This document shows positions 7,636 through 15,442 of a DNA stretch of 19,191 nucleotides, piece by piece. Made by a program: the position numbers and the translations under genes. The notes under the pieces are model-generated. The model had not been told where the DNA came from. It made no database searches and worked only from the letters and a program-made list of their open reading frames with translations. The stretch comes from Chloroflexota bacterium (GTDB lineage: Bacteria; Chloroflexota; Anaerolineae; Anaerolineales; UBA4823). Numbering within the stretch: the stretch's first letter is position 1; each line of letters opens with the position of its first letter. The DNA lies in contig JAJZSS010000001.1 in assembly GCA_021849525.1 (NCBI GenBank), positions 1 to 19,191 of the forward strand, in the 5' to 3' direction.

Positions 7636-8784
7636 ATGGTCACCCCAAAAGTAAGTGTTGTCATGAGTGTATATAACGGCATGCCTTATCTACACGATGC
7701 TGTGGAGAGCATACTCAATCAAACATTTCATGACTTCGAATTCATTATTATCGACGATGGCTCAACGGACGGGACGTCTCAGCTGTTAGTAGATTATGCG
7801 AGCCGCGATCACAGGGTTGTGATCATTGAGAACGATGAGAACATTGGATACTCGCGATCGCTTAACAAGGGTTTTGCCAGAGCCTGCGGTTCTTATATCG
7901 CCCGGCAGGATGCGGATGATATCTCTTTGCCGGATCGTTTTGAAAAACAACTGGCATATTTTGATCGCCATCCGGATGTTGGGCTTTTAGGTACTCGGCC
8001 GATCTTTATTGATGAAAATGACGAAATTATCCAGGACTCAAAATATATATTTGTCAGCCAGCCTGAAGACATCCCCAGGCGATTAATGGACAACAATTGC
8101 ATTCACCACGGCTCGATCATGGTCCGTAAAGAAATAATCGATCAAGTAGGTTTTTATAAAGTTGAGCTCGAGCCATCTGAAGATTATGATTTATGGCTGC
8201 GGATTTCCGAAATATCTAAAATTGCCAATTTGGAAGAAGGTCTGTATAAATACAGGGAACACAAACAGTCAATCAGCAGCAAGAAGAGAACTATCCAGAT
8301 GAGAAATAAAGCAATTGCTCTGGAAAGTGCGGTTATTCGGCGGTATGGCCCACACGCCTCAGAAACAGAATTTAAAAATGCCAGCCGAGATTATTTCAGA
8401 GCAGCAATCATTGGCTTCATTTCATTTTCAAAAGAGGATGCAAGAGACTCACTCGAGAAATGTTTGACCCTCTATCCGAAGTTTCTTGAACAGAGAGATC
8501 TTGTCTACGATATCATCCGAAAATATACCCTCGACAAGGATCCAAACGAGGCAATTACCCTTATTCAGGAAATATTTTCTTCGTTATTACCCGAGAAAGC
8601 TTCATTATCCAAGGTATATGCACGGCTGTTATCCGATAAATATATTGATTTCTTTTTTCAAGAGATTAACAGCCCTGACACAAAGCAAACCAGGCAGAGT
8701 CTGATGAAAGGAATCCGATTAAATCCAAGATGGCTTCTGAATCGGGGTATTATTTCGTATTTGTTGAAACACAGTCTTCGATAA
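7636..8784 (+). CDS. Family 2 glycosyltransferase with C-terminal helical tail
   Basis: A 382-residue cytoplasmic GT2 (GT-A fold) that would add one sugar from a nucleotide donor to the growing glycan. Motifs: 'VSVVMSVYNG' (7-15 region), 'DDGSTDGT' (40-47), the metal-binding RQDADD (D92-A-D94-D95) and the acceptor/base motif 'SEDYDLWLRI' (E182, D183). All expected catalytic residues are present, so it should be active. Residues about 215-382 are helical with TPR-like character, ending in 'RLNPRWLLNRGIISYLLK' (361-378). That tail recurs in the GT2 encoded from 10452. The 57 nt gap from the sulfotransferase and the lack of a strong Shine-Dalgarno suggest modest translation. Donor and linkage are unknown. 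Confidence 0.92.
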   Translation: MVTPKVSVVMSVYNGMPYLHDAVESILNQTFHDFEFIIIDDGSTDGTSQLLVDYASRDHRVVIIENDENIGYSRSLNKGFARACGSYIARQDADDISLPDRFEKQLAYFDRHPDVGLLGTRPIFIDENDEIIQDSKYIFVSQPEDIPRRLMDNNCIHHGSIMVRKEIIDQVGFYKVELEPSEDYDLWLRISEISKIANLEEGLYKYREHKQSISSKKRTIQMRNKAIALESAVIRRYGPHASETEFKNASRDYFRAAIIGFISFSKEDARDSLEKCLTLYPKFLEQRDLVYDIIRKYTLDKDPNEAITLIQEIFSSLLPEKASLSKVYARLLSDKYIDFFFQEINSPDTKQTRQSLMKGIRLNPRWLLNRGIISYLLKHSLR

Positions 8785-8871
8785 TACCTGTTTAGAGATA
8801 TTTACCGCTCCCCAGACGTCTTACCCTACTTATAGTTTTTGTGTCCCTGGCATAGCATTTACTGATTCTTT
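8785..8871. other. Short intergenic spacer, nothing recognised
   Basis: 87 AT-rich bases between two co-directional glycosyltransferase genes. I looked for a hairpin terminator, a strong sigma-70-like promoter and a small ORF and saw none that I would defend. Confidence 0.5.
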
Positions 8872-10455
8872 ATGAGAACAAATTCTTATATACTCAACCT
8901 CATTTATGTTATTGGATTTCTTGCTGTCCTCGGGGTGGTCGGAATAATTTTATCTACACCGTATGGTATTGGTACTTCCCCTGATTCAATCGGTTATATA
9001 AAGGCAGCCGATAATTTGATTTCAGGTCATGGATTAACAACTTCAGAGTTTCCTGGTGTCTATCAACCCCTCACCCAATATCCGCCGCTTTATTCAATCG
9101 TTCTGGCGGCTGGAAGCTGGCTTATTGGAGACACTTTACAGGCAGCAAAACTAATCGCCGGAATTATTTTTGGATTAAATATCTTTTTTGTTGGATTGTT
9201 GCTTTACACTTTAATAAGATCGACGCCTTGGCCGGCAATGATCGGTAGCGGAGTCATGTTAGCCGCCCATCCAATGATCGACATTCATGTCATGGCCTGG
9301 TCGGAGCCCTTATTCATTCTCCTGTGCTTACTAAGCCTGTCGGCTTTATCGGTCTTTTTCGCAAAGGGTAATTATGGCGTGTTCCTGGTTGCTGCAGGAT
9401 TCGCCAGTCTGGCAGCATTAACCCGCTATGCAGGTATGGCATTAGTCCTGACGCAATTAATCGGTATTCTTTTTTACTCCAAAGGTAATTGGGGAAAACG
9501 TGTCCGGGAGATATTCATTTTTGGCTTTATCAGCGTTTTGCCCCTGTTAGCCTATTTATTTTATAACCAGAGGGTTTCCGGGTCAGCCACCAATCGAATA
9601 CTTTCCTTTCATCCGATTACTCTGCCGCAAATACGGTTGGGATTCACAACCATGACGGAATGGTTTGGCATTCCACCAACGCTTCCATTTGAGAGAATTT
9701 TGATTGGGACAGGCTTGATCCTTGCGCTTATCGTATTTTTGGTGATTAAACAACCTAAATCAGAACAAATTATTTCGGTTGGTAACCCATCCAGCGGATC
9801 ACCCACCAGAATTTTCTCCCTCCTCACGCTCTTCACTGGCGTTTATGTGTTGTTTCTGCTTGTTTCTATCAGCTTCCTGGATGCTAATACCGAGTTAGAC
9901 GGCCGGATATTATCGCCCATCTATGTGAGCATTTTGCTTCTGATCATCGATCGGACCACCAGGTTCTTATATCCGCTGAAAGCCGGGATATGGAAATTGG
10001 TGGCGATGATCCCCATCGGACTGATTCTCGTAATTTATCTCTTTGGAACTGTAACCACTTTGATGACTAATCGATTCTATGGGATTGGTTTTTCGGCACC
10101 TGCCTGGCGAGATTCTCCGCTGATTAAAGAAATCCAAACTCTACCAGCGGAAACATCGATATATACAAATATACCGGAAGGGATCTACCTTTACACAGGA
10201 CGCCCAGCAGCACGGTTACCCCGGAAATTTTTCCTTTCTTCGCAAGAGGCGAACTTACAATTTGAATCTGAAATTGCCCAGATAGGCAGGAAATTGGTAA
10301 CGGGTCATTCGGTGATTGCATTTTCTACCTTCCCGGATCGATCAGAAAATCCAAGTCTGCAAGACATCCAGGAAGTAATAAACCTGACAGGAGTTTCTGA
10401 AGTAGCTGATGGATCAATATATTCGGCCAGACCAGAAGGAGCCTTTGGTCCATGA
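8872..10455 (+). CDS. Integral-membrane GT-C glycosyltransferase (GT39/ArnT-like)
   Basis: A 527-residue multi-spanning protein with roughly 10-12 hydrophobic helices. The first extracytoplasmic loop carries 'TSPDSIGYIKAADNLISGHG' (35-54), matching the conserved Asp region of GT-C enzymes, followed by the family's 'YPPLYS' (70-75). GT-C enzymes use polyprenyl-phosphate sugars as donors and act on the outer face of the membrane, so this protein probably adds a sugar to the glycan or to a lipid or protein after export; the substrate is not readable. The soluble C-terminal domain (about 415-527) is extracytoplasmic in relatives. Start chosen at ATG 8872; its ribosome binding site is weak. The stop overlaps the next ATG by 4 nt (ATGA), and base composition changes sharply at that junction. 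Confidence 0.85.
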   Translation: MRTNSYILNLIYVIGFLAVLGVVGIILSTPYGIGTSPDSIGYIKAADNLISGHGLTTSEFPGVYQPLTQYPPLYSIVLAAGSWLIGDTLQAAKLIAGIIFGLNIFFVGLLLYTLIRSTPWPAMIGSGVMLAAHPMIDIHVMAWSEPLFILLCLLSLSALSVFFAKGNYGVFLVAAGFASLAALTRYAGMALVLTQLIGILFYSKGNWGKRVREIFIFGFISVLPLLAYLFYNQRVSGSATNRILSFHPITLPQIRLGFTTMTEWFGIPPTLPFERILIGTGLILALIVFLVIKQPKSEQIISVGNPSSGSPTRIFSLLTLFTGVYVLFLLVSISFLDANTELDGRILSPIYVSILLLIIDRTTRFLYPLKAGIWKLVAMIPIGLILVIYLFGTVTTLMTNRFYGIGFSAPAWRDSPLIKEIQTLPAETSIYTNIPEGIYLYTGRPAARLPRKFFLSSQEANLQFESEIAQIGRKLVTGHSVIAFSTFPDRSENPSLQDIQEVINLTGVSEVADGSIYSARPEGAFGP

Positions 10456-11615
10456 AACCCGGTCTGGTGAGTGTGATCATCCCGGCGTACAACCAGGGCC
10501 ACTACCTGGATAAAGCTGTCCAGAGTGTGCTGGGACAGACCTACCCAGATTTCGAGATCATCATTGTCGACGATGGTTCAACCGATAACACAGCCTCTAT
10601 TGGCTGCAGCTACACTGTTCCCTATATCCACTATGTCCGCCAGGAAAACCAGGGCCTGTCTGCTGCCCGCAATACGGGGCTTCGGTTTGCCCAGGGCGAA
10701 TTTATCAGCTACCTGGATTCGGATGATTTATTTCTCCCGGACAAATTAAAGCTGCTGATGGAAGCTTTTGATACCCATCCGGAATTCGGTTTCGTGGCCG
10801 GGCAGGCAATCCCTATCAATGAGGCTGGCGCACCGATTGGAAAGCTGTATGATTCTCCAATTCCCGAGCCGGCCGAAGAGCTGCTCCTGGGGAATCCACT
10901 GCATGTTGGCAGCGTCCTGGTCCGGCGCACCTGGCAGGATCGGGCTGGTGAATTTGATATCGCCTTGCGCTCGTATGAAGATTGGGATATGTGGCTCCGC
11001 CTGGTCCGCCTGGGCTGCAGGATGGGGTGGGTCGACCAACCCGTCTCGTTATATCGCTTTCACACAGCGCAAATGACCCGTATTGGCAGCCAGATGACTA
11101 ATGCTACATTTGCTGTTTTGGAAAAAGTATATCAATCCAATGATCTACCGCCTGCCTGGCAGGCCTTGCGTGACCGGGCTTATAGCAATGCCAGCCTGCG
11201 AGCCATGGCCCAGGCATACCATGCACAGGATTATCCGCAGGCCAAAGAGTACTTGCTGCAGGCAGTCCGGCTTAATCCTGCTCTGGGCGAAAACCAGGCG
11301 AATTTGTTAGCCAATAGATTATCTGCCCTGGCCACCTCTCCCAAGATCCTTGAGCCGCTTGAATTTTTGAGCCGCATTTATGCCCATCTTCCTGCTGAAT
11401 TGCCGGAGCTGCGCGCCCAGGCGCCTCAGCGGCTGAGCCAGTTCGCCATGGATTCGGCATTTGAAGCGAATGCCGGCGGGAATTATCCGGATGTCCGGAA
11501 ATATATCTGGCAGGCTTTGCGCTATCAGCCCGGGTGGATGACCAACCGGGGCGTGCTGTCGGTATTAGCTCGGGCATATACCCAACCTCTGATCAAAACT
11601 ATCTTCCCGCGTTAG
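10452..11615 (+). CDS. Family 2 glycosyltransferase with TPR-like C-terminal half
   Basis: A 387-residue GT2 with an intact GT-A active site: 'VSVIIPAYNQGHYL' (6-19), DDGS (40-43), the DxDD motif at D89-S-D91-D92 and 'SYEDWDMWLRL' (E176, D177). It should transfer a sugar from a nucleotide donor in the cytoplasm. After about residue 235 the protein is helical: 'AQAYHAQDYPQAKEYLLQAV' (253-272) looks like a TPR hairpin, and the end, 'RYQPGWMTNRGVLSVLARA' (357-375), aligns with the tail of the GT2 at 7636-8784. The start overlaps the GT-C stop by 4 nt, implying coupled translation. Its codons are clearly more GC-rich at third positions than those of the gene before it. Confidence 0.92.
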   Translation: MKPGLVSVIIPAYNQGHYLDKAVQSVLGQTYPDFEIIIVDDGSTDNTASIGCSYTVPYIHYVRQENQGLSAARNTGLRFAQGEFISYLDSDDLFLPDKLKLLMEAFDTHPEFGFVAGQAIPINEAGAPIGKLYDSPIPEPAEELLLGNPLHVGSVLVRRTWQDRAGEFDIALRSYEDWDMWLRLVRLGCRMGWVDQPVSLYRFHTAQMTRIGSQMTNATFAVLEKVYQSNDLPPAWQALRDRAYSNASLRAMAQAYHAQDYPQAKEYLLQAVRLNPALGENQANLLANRLSALATSPKILEPLEFLSRIYAHLPAELPELRAQAPQRLSQFAMDSAFEANAGGNYPDVRKYIWQALRYQPGWMTNRGVLSVLARAYTQPLIKTIFPR

Positions 11616-11646
11616 AAAATTTTATTTACCAGCGATTTCCCCCGTT

Positions 11647-11653
11647 GAGGAGA
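11647..11653 (+). promoter_or_regulatory. Strong ribosome binding site for the second sulfotransferase
   Basis: GAGGAGA with a 10-nt gap to the ATG at 11664; it decides that start over an upstream overlapping reading frame. Confidence 0.6.
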
Positions 11654-11663
11654 ACTGAAGTAC

Positions 11664-12392
11664 ATGGCTTATTATTTGCGCAATCAAGTAACTCCCTATG
11701 TCATCTTATTCATCGAGCGGGATGGCAGCACTTATCTGACGAGTCTGTTAATATCTCACCCGGATGTTGAAGCAATTTATGAGCAATTTGCAGTGCTCAA
11801 GCAGCAAGAGGCGACTGCCTCGGATCAGCTCAGCTGGGCCAGGGATTTATATACCATCCCGTTCATCAGCAAGAACAAAGCCCGGGGCTTTAAGACCAAG
11901 CTGGTCGATGTGCTCGATCTGGATGGTTTTGCAGCCCTGCTTAAAGAGAAACACGTTAAAGTCATTCAGATGCGGCGCCGTAATCGAGTCAAAGCCGTGA
12001 TCTCGCGTATCAATGCCCGCCGGTTGTACGACTCGACCGGGAATTGGAACCTGTATGACAAAAATGACCGCATGCCTCCCATGGTTGTCGATTACGCCCA
12101 GTTTGATCAATTCCTGAAAGAACGAGAAGCAGCTGATGAAGAGCTGCAGGCCTATGTCGATATGCTTCAGCTGCCTACTCTGAAAATTATCTATGAAGAG
12201 CTCCTCACCGATAAATCGGCCACATTGAAGACGATTTTTGACTTCTTGAATATCCCCAATAAGGCTGTGCAAGAACGAACACTGAAAAACACCAGCGACG
12301 ACCTGAGGGATGTTGTCCTGAATCTGGATGAGCTTCAGACGCGATACAGTGGAACCCCTTACGCGGACATGTTCACCGAGGTATTGGTATGA
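11664..12392 (+). CDS. Sulfotransferase family protein (short form)
   Basis: A 242-residue protein with sulfotransferase landmarks: a PAPS loop 'IERDGSTYLTSLL' (17-29), in which the usual RSGST reads R19-D-G-S-T23, and a 3'-phosphate-binding segment 'VIQMRRRNRVKAVIS' (100-114). 'LKIIYEELL' (in the C-terminal third) matches the family's 'hxYExL' strand. It would move sulfate from PAPS to an acceptor on the glycan, a lipid or a small molecule. It is much shorter than, and not obviously paralogous to, the sulfotransferase at 6364, resembling the compact Stf0-like bacterial group; that placement is tentative. The gap to the next gene is only 19 nt. Presence of two sulfotransferases suggests two sulfation sites or two substrates. 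Confidence 0.8.
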   Translation: MAYYLRNQVTPYVILFIERDGSTYLTSLLISHPDVEAIYEQFAVLKQQEATASDQLSWARDLYTIPFISKNKARGFKTKLVDVLDLDGFAALLKEKHVKVIQMRRRNRVKAVISRINARRLYDSTGNWNLYDKNDRMPPMVVDYAQFDQFLKEREAADEELQAYVDMLQLPTLKIIYEELLTDKSATLKTIFDFLNIPNKAVQERTLKNTSDDLRDVVLNLDELQTRYSGTPYADMFTEVLV

Positions 12393-12411
12393 GCCAGGGA
12401 AGGAACAAGCC

Positions 12412-14271
12412 ATGCCCGGGTTAGTCGGATACTTTGGTCCGCCTCCAGGTGGAGATATGCCAGCCCACCTGGAAAAAATGATGTCCGCGCTGGAGCCAGA
12501 CGCGATATTCCAGCGCCAATCCTACACCGACAGCGAGGCGAGTCTGGGATTGGGCCGGGTAACCCTGGGAATATTTAACCCTAACCCTCAGCCGGTCTGG
12601 AATCCGTCCAGGACACGCTGCATTTTCTTTGAAGGTGAGCTGTTTGAAAAAGAGCGCTTAATCAAGCTGCTTAAAGATTATGATCGCGAGCCCGATAGCT
12701 TGGACGATGCCGGGCTTCTGTTGAGCCTGTATGACGAGCTGGGTCTGGCCTGTGCAAACCATTTGAATGGTGGATTTATTTCCGCTATCTGGGAACCAGA
12801 CCTGCAAAAATTGGTCCTGATCAACGACCGGATGGGGCAGTATGCGCTGTACTATGCCTACGAAAATAATCGCTTTTCGTTTGCATCGGGTGTGCGGGCG
12901 CTACTAACCGATCCAGGCTTACCCCGCCAGGTGGACTGGCTGGCGATGGCAGAATTTCTCACCTTCGATCATGTGCTCCATGACCGGACTCTGCTCGAAT
13001 CGATCAAGCTGGCGCGACAGGCCTGCGTCTTGATTGTCGATCCTGCCGGACTCCAATCCTACTGCTACTTTGATTACCAATATCCAGAGGTCTACCCCCA
13101 CCAGAGCGAAGCTGAATATATCCACGAATATCTCTATTACCTGGAACAGGCAGTCGCCCGCCAGTCGCAGCATACTGCACCGATTTCGATCTTGCTCAGC
13201 GGGGGTTTGGATTCGCGCTTTATCTTGCCCTATCTGGTAAACCATACCAACCAATCGCCGGTGCAGGCATTTACCTGGGGGGACGCCGATTGCGATGATG
13301 CGATGTATGCTCGGGAAATCGCCTTATCGCTTGGAGTTCAGCATCATTTATTTAATCTGTCCCCCGACTGGTTGAAAGACAAAGCCCGGGAGGCGGTCCG
13401 GATCACGGATGGCATGGGAAACATCGTCAACCTGCATGCCTTCGCGACATTGGATCAAGAGACGCAGCATGGCAATGTGATGATCAAGGGCTTCCTTGGG
13501 GATGCCATGTTTGGTTATGCCGTTCAGAAGCGTTTCTGGGCAACCTATGCTCCGGATATTGTGCCCCAGGTACATTTCCAGCTGCACACCGACCAGGATG
13601 TGATTACATTTACTCCCGGCCAGCAGGTAGAGTTATTTACAGATCAGTTTCGTGCGCATGTCCGTGAAGGTGTGATGGAAGAATACATCCGGGGGATGAA
13701 TGAGTCTGGGTCCAAATCACTCGCTGATCAACGCGTTTATTTTGATTTCCGCCAGCGAGTCCCGCGGATGACGATCAAAGGGGTTGAAGTCGTCCGCAAC
13801 CGGGCGATGACCCGTTTACCCTTTGCGGATAATGATCTGGTCGATTTCTCGCTGCGCCTCCCACCAGGATTACGCCAGGATCGCTACCTTGTCCGGCAGG
13901 CTTTTGTGCAGACTTTCCCTCGCCTGGCTCAAATCCCTATCACACCTTCCGGGCTTCCGATGGTTGATTGTGGGCGCGAGATTCGGATCCGGGCAGGAAG
14001 GCTGCTGCGCTGGCACCTGGTGAATCGGGGTTTACTTAAAGGTCCATATATCAAGAGCAAACCCTACGCCAACTACAATGTCTGGTTCCGTACGAATTTG
14101 CGGGACTGGGTAGAAGCGAACCTGCTCAGCGATCGCTCACTCGGGCGGGGTTATTATGCTCCGCAGGTGATCAAGCGATTGGTCCAGGCACATATGGACG
14201 GTGAAAACCTGGCGGTGCAGCTTGGTGCCCTGCTCTCGATTGAACTCTGGCACCAGCTTTATCTTGATTGA
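12412..14271 (+). CDS. Asparagine-synthetase-like protein with degenerate glutaminase domain
   Basis: A 619-residue AsnB-family protein: an N-terminal class II amidotransferase-like domain (1-210) and an ATP-pyrophosphatase synthetase domain with the PP-loop SGGLDSR (263-269) and 'GFLGDAMFGY' (about 359-368). In active enzymes residue 2 is the catalytic Cys and a 'FNGE' loop binds glutamine. Here residue 2 is Pro and the loop reads F73-E74-G75-E76, so glutamine hydrolysis is unlikely. The synthetase half may activate a carboxylate and join it to another nucleophile, as in beta-lactam synthetase-type relatives, or use free ammonia. Uronic-acid or aminoacyl amidation of the glycan is an inference from neighbours. 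The start ATG 12412 follows AGGAA (12400-12404); an upstream in-frame ATG at 12328 lies inside the sulfotransferase gene. Confidence 0.88.
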   Translation: MPGLVGYFGPPPGGDMPAHLEKMMSALEPDAIFQRQSYTDSEASLGLGRVTLGIFNPNPQPVWNPSRTRCIFFEGELFEKERLIKLLKDYDREPDSLDDAGLLLSLYDELGLACANHLNGGFISAIWEPDLQKLVLINDRMGQYALYYAYENNRFSFASGVRALLTDPGLPRQVDWLAMAEFLTFDHVLHDRTLLESIKLARQACVLIVDPAGLQSYCYFDYQYPEVYPHQSEAEYIHEYLYYLEQAVARQSQHTAPISILLSGGLDSRFILPYLVNHTNQSPVQAFTWGDADCDDAMYAREIALSLGVQHHLFNLSPDWLKDKAREAVRITDGMGNIVNLHAFATLDQETQHGNVMIKGFLGDAMFGYAVQKRFWATYAPDIVPQVHFQLHTDQDVITFTPGQQVELFTDQFRAHVREGVMEEYIRGMNESGSKSLADQRVYFDFRQRVPRMTIKGVEVVRNRAMTRLPFADNDLVDFSLRLPPGLRQDRYLVRQAFVQTFPRLAQIPITPSGLPMVDCGREIRIRAGRLLRWHLVNRGLLKGPYIKSKPYANYNVWFRTNLRDWVEANLLSDRSLGRGYYAPQVIKRLVQAHMDGENLAVQLGALLSIELWHQLYLD

Positions 14272-14303
14272 TTGGTTGGGGGCATTCTTTTCAAAAAACT
14301 AAT

Positions 14304-15371
14304 ATGAAGACACTCCACCAGCCTGGATTGGTCAGCATTGCTCTGCCGGCTTACAATGTTGAGCAGTTAATTTCGGCTTCCATCGAGAGCGTTCTCGCCC
14401 AAACCTATTCGGACTGGGAGCTGATCATCGTCAATGACGGGTCGTGGGACCAGACTGCCGTCCAGGCTGCCAGGTATTCTGATCCCCGGATCAGGCTGAT
14501 CCACCAGTATAAAAGCGGCGAAGCGACCGCTTACAATACCGCTTTGCGCCATATGCGGGGTGAATTTCTCGCATTTTTATCGGCCGGCGATGTCTATCTG
14601 CCTCAGCATCTGGAGCTCGGAGCTGCTGAATTTACTTCACATCCTGCTGTCGATGGCTTATTCTCACAAGGTGTGATGCACAGCGAGAAAGAGAATTCCA
14701 GCAGTTTGCAGGTTGATCAGCTCAATATCTCGGACGACGGTTATATCTTTGGAGAAATGGTCAAAAGCAGTCGTGGATTTGGCTCACCAACAGGAATCCT
14801 GCTCAGGCGATCACTGGTAACCCGCTTTCAATTGCAGTTCGATCCGGACATCCTTGAATATTCGTTGTGGGATTTCTTAATCCAATTTTCAGAGCTGGGA
14901 CGCTTTGGGGTCATCAGCCAACCCACATATCACAGCTCTGTAAAACACTCCAGGTTCAGCCAAAATACGTCGGACCCACAAATAACCCTTTCGCTGGCAC
15001 GCTGCAGAGAAAAAGCGATCAAACTGGATGCATTTCCAAAGTTGGAAGATGGTATTCGCTCGCAGGTATTTTATGAATTGCTGGTCATCTTGCTTGTGGG
15101 TTACTTACAACGCCAGGATCAGATTGCACAGAGTAATGAATTCGCTTCCCTGCCGGCTGCGGAGCAGGCCCGGCTGCTGCGTCTGATGGCCTATCATGGA
15201 TTGATCTACGCTAAGAATAACCAGTACACCGAAAAGTGGCTTGCCCGGGCGCAGGAACTTTGCCCCGCAGATCGCCGCTGTGCATATCAAATAAGCCTGT
15301 ATCGTTTCAATCCGTGGCTGTATCGAATGAATATCTATTTACGCCAGTTTCTCCACCTTAGACTATCTTAA
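14304..15371 (+). CDS. Degenerate family 2 glycosyltransferase-like protein
   Basis: A 355-residue protein with the GT2 N-terminal fold: 'VSIALPAYNVEQLI' (10-23) and 'NDGS' (44-47). Where active relatives have DxDD, this has S93-A-G-D96, and where they have ED (E176/D177 in the GT2 at 10452), it has Ser187-Leu188 by a gap-free alignment from the preceding 'FD' to the following 'LG'. The metal site and likely base are therefore both lost, while folding residues are kept. It may be a non-catalytic partner of another transferase or a transferase with altered chemistry. There is no frameshift and length is normal, which argues against a decaying pseudogene. I chose ATG 14304 because it begins just before the GT2 core; a TTG at 14268 overlapping the previous stop is possible. 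No clear ribosome binding site for either. Confidence 0.8.
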   Translation: MKTLHQPGLVSIALPAYNVEQLISASIESVLAQTYSDWELIIVNDGSWDQTAVQAARYSDPRIRLIHQYKSGEATAYNTALRHMRGEFLAFLSAGDVYLPQHLELGAAEFTSHPAVDGLFSQGVMHSEKENSSSLQVDQLNISDDGYIFGEMVKSSRGFGSPTGILLRRSLVTRFQLQFDPDILEYSLWDFLIQFSELGRFGVISQPTYHSSVKHSRFSQNTSDPQITLSLARCREKAIKLDAFPKLEDGIRSQVFYELLVILLVGYLQRQDQIAQSNEFASLPAAEQARLLRLMAYHGLIYAKNNQYTEKWLARAQELCPADRRCAYQISLYRFNPWLYRMNIYLRQFLHLRLS

Positions 15372-15386
15372 TTGGTAAAATTCACC

Positions 15387-15415
15387 CTTGCTGTTTGCAA
15401 TAAATCTACTACAAT
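15387..15415 (+). promoter_or_regulatory. Possible internal promoter before the toroid protein
   Basis: In the 71-bp AT-rich gap, TTGCTG (15388-15393) and TACAAT (15410-15415) stand 16 nt apart. The -10 matches 5 of 6 consensus positions, the -35 only 3. This could give the last genes their own transcript. Tentative. Confidence 0.3.
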
Positions 15416-15442
15416 TCGACTTAGTTTTTTCCAGAGATGTGA

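Noticed and set aside
12328..12411. In-frame ATG at 12328 extending the asparagine-synthetase-like protein by 28 residues
   Set aside because: It overlaps the sulfotransferase coding sequence. The family starts directly with the M-x-G-h-x-G strand, which matches ATG 12412 with AGGAA upstream.
11847..12413. 188-codon open frame on the minus strand
   Set aside because: It is antisense to the second sulfotransferase, has no recognisable motifs, and the plus-strand protein has clear ones.
14268..14303. TTG start at 14268 for the degenerate GT2
   Set aside because: The TTGA overlap is attractive, but the added 12 residues are not GT2-like and no ribosome binding site is present. ATG 14304 preferred, not certain.
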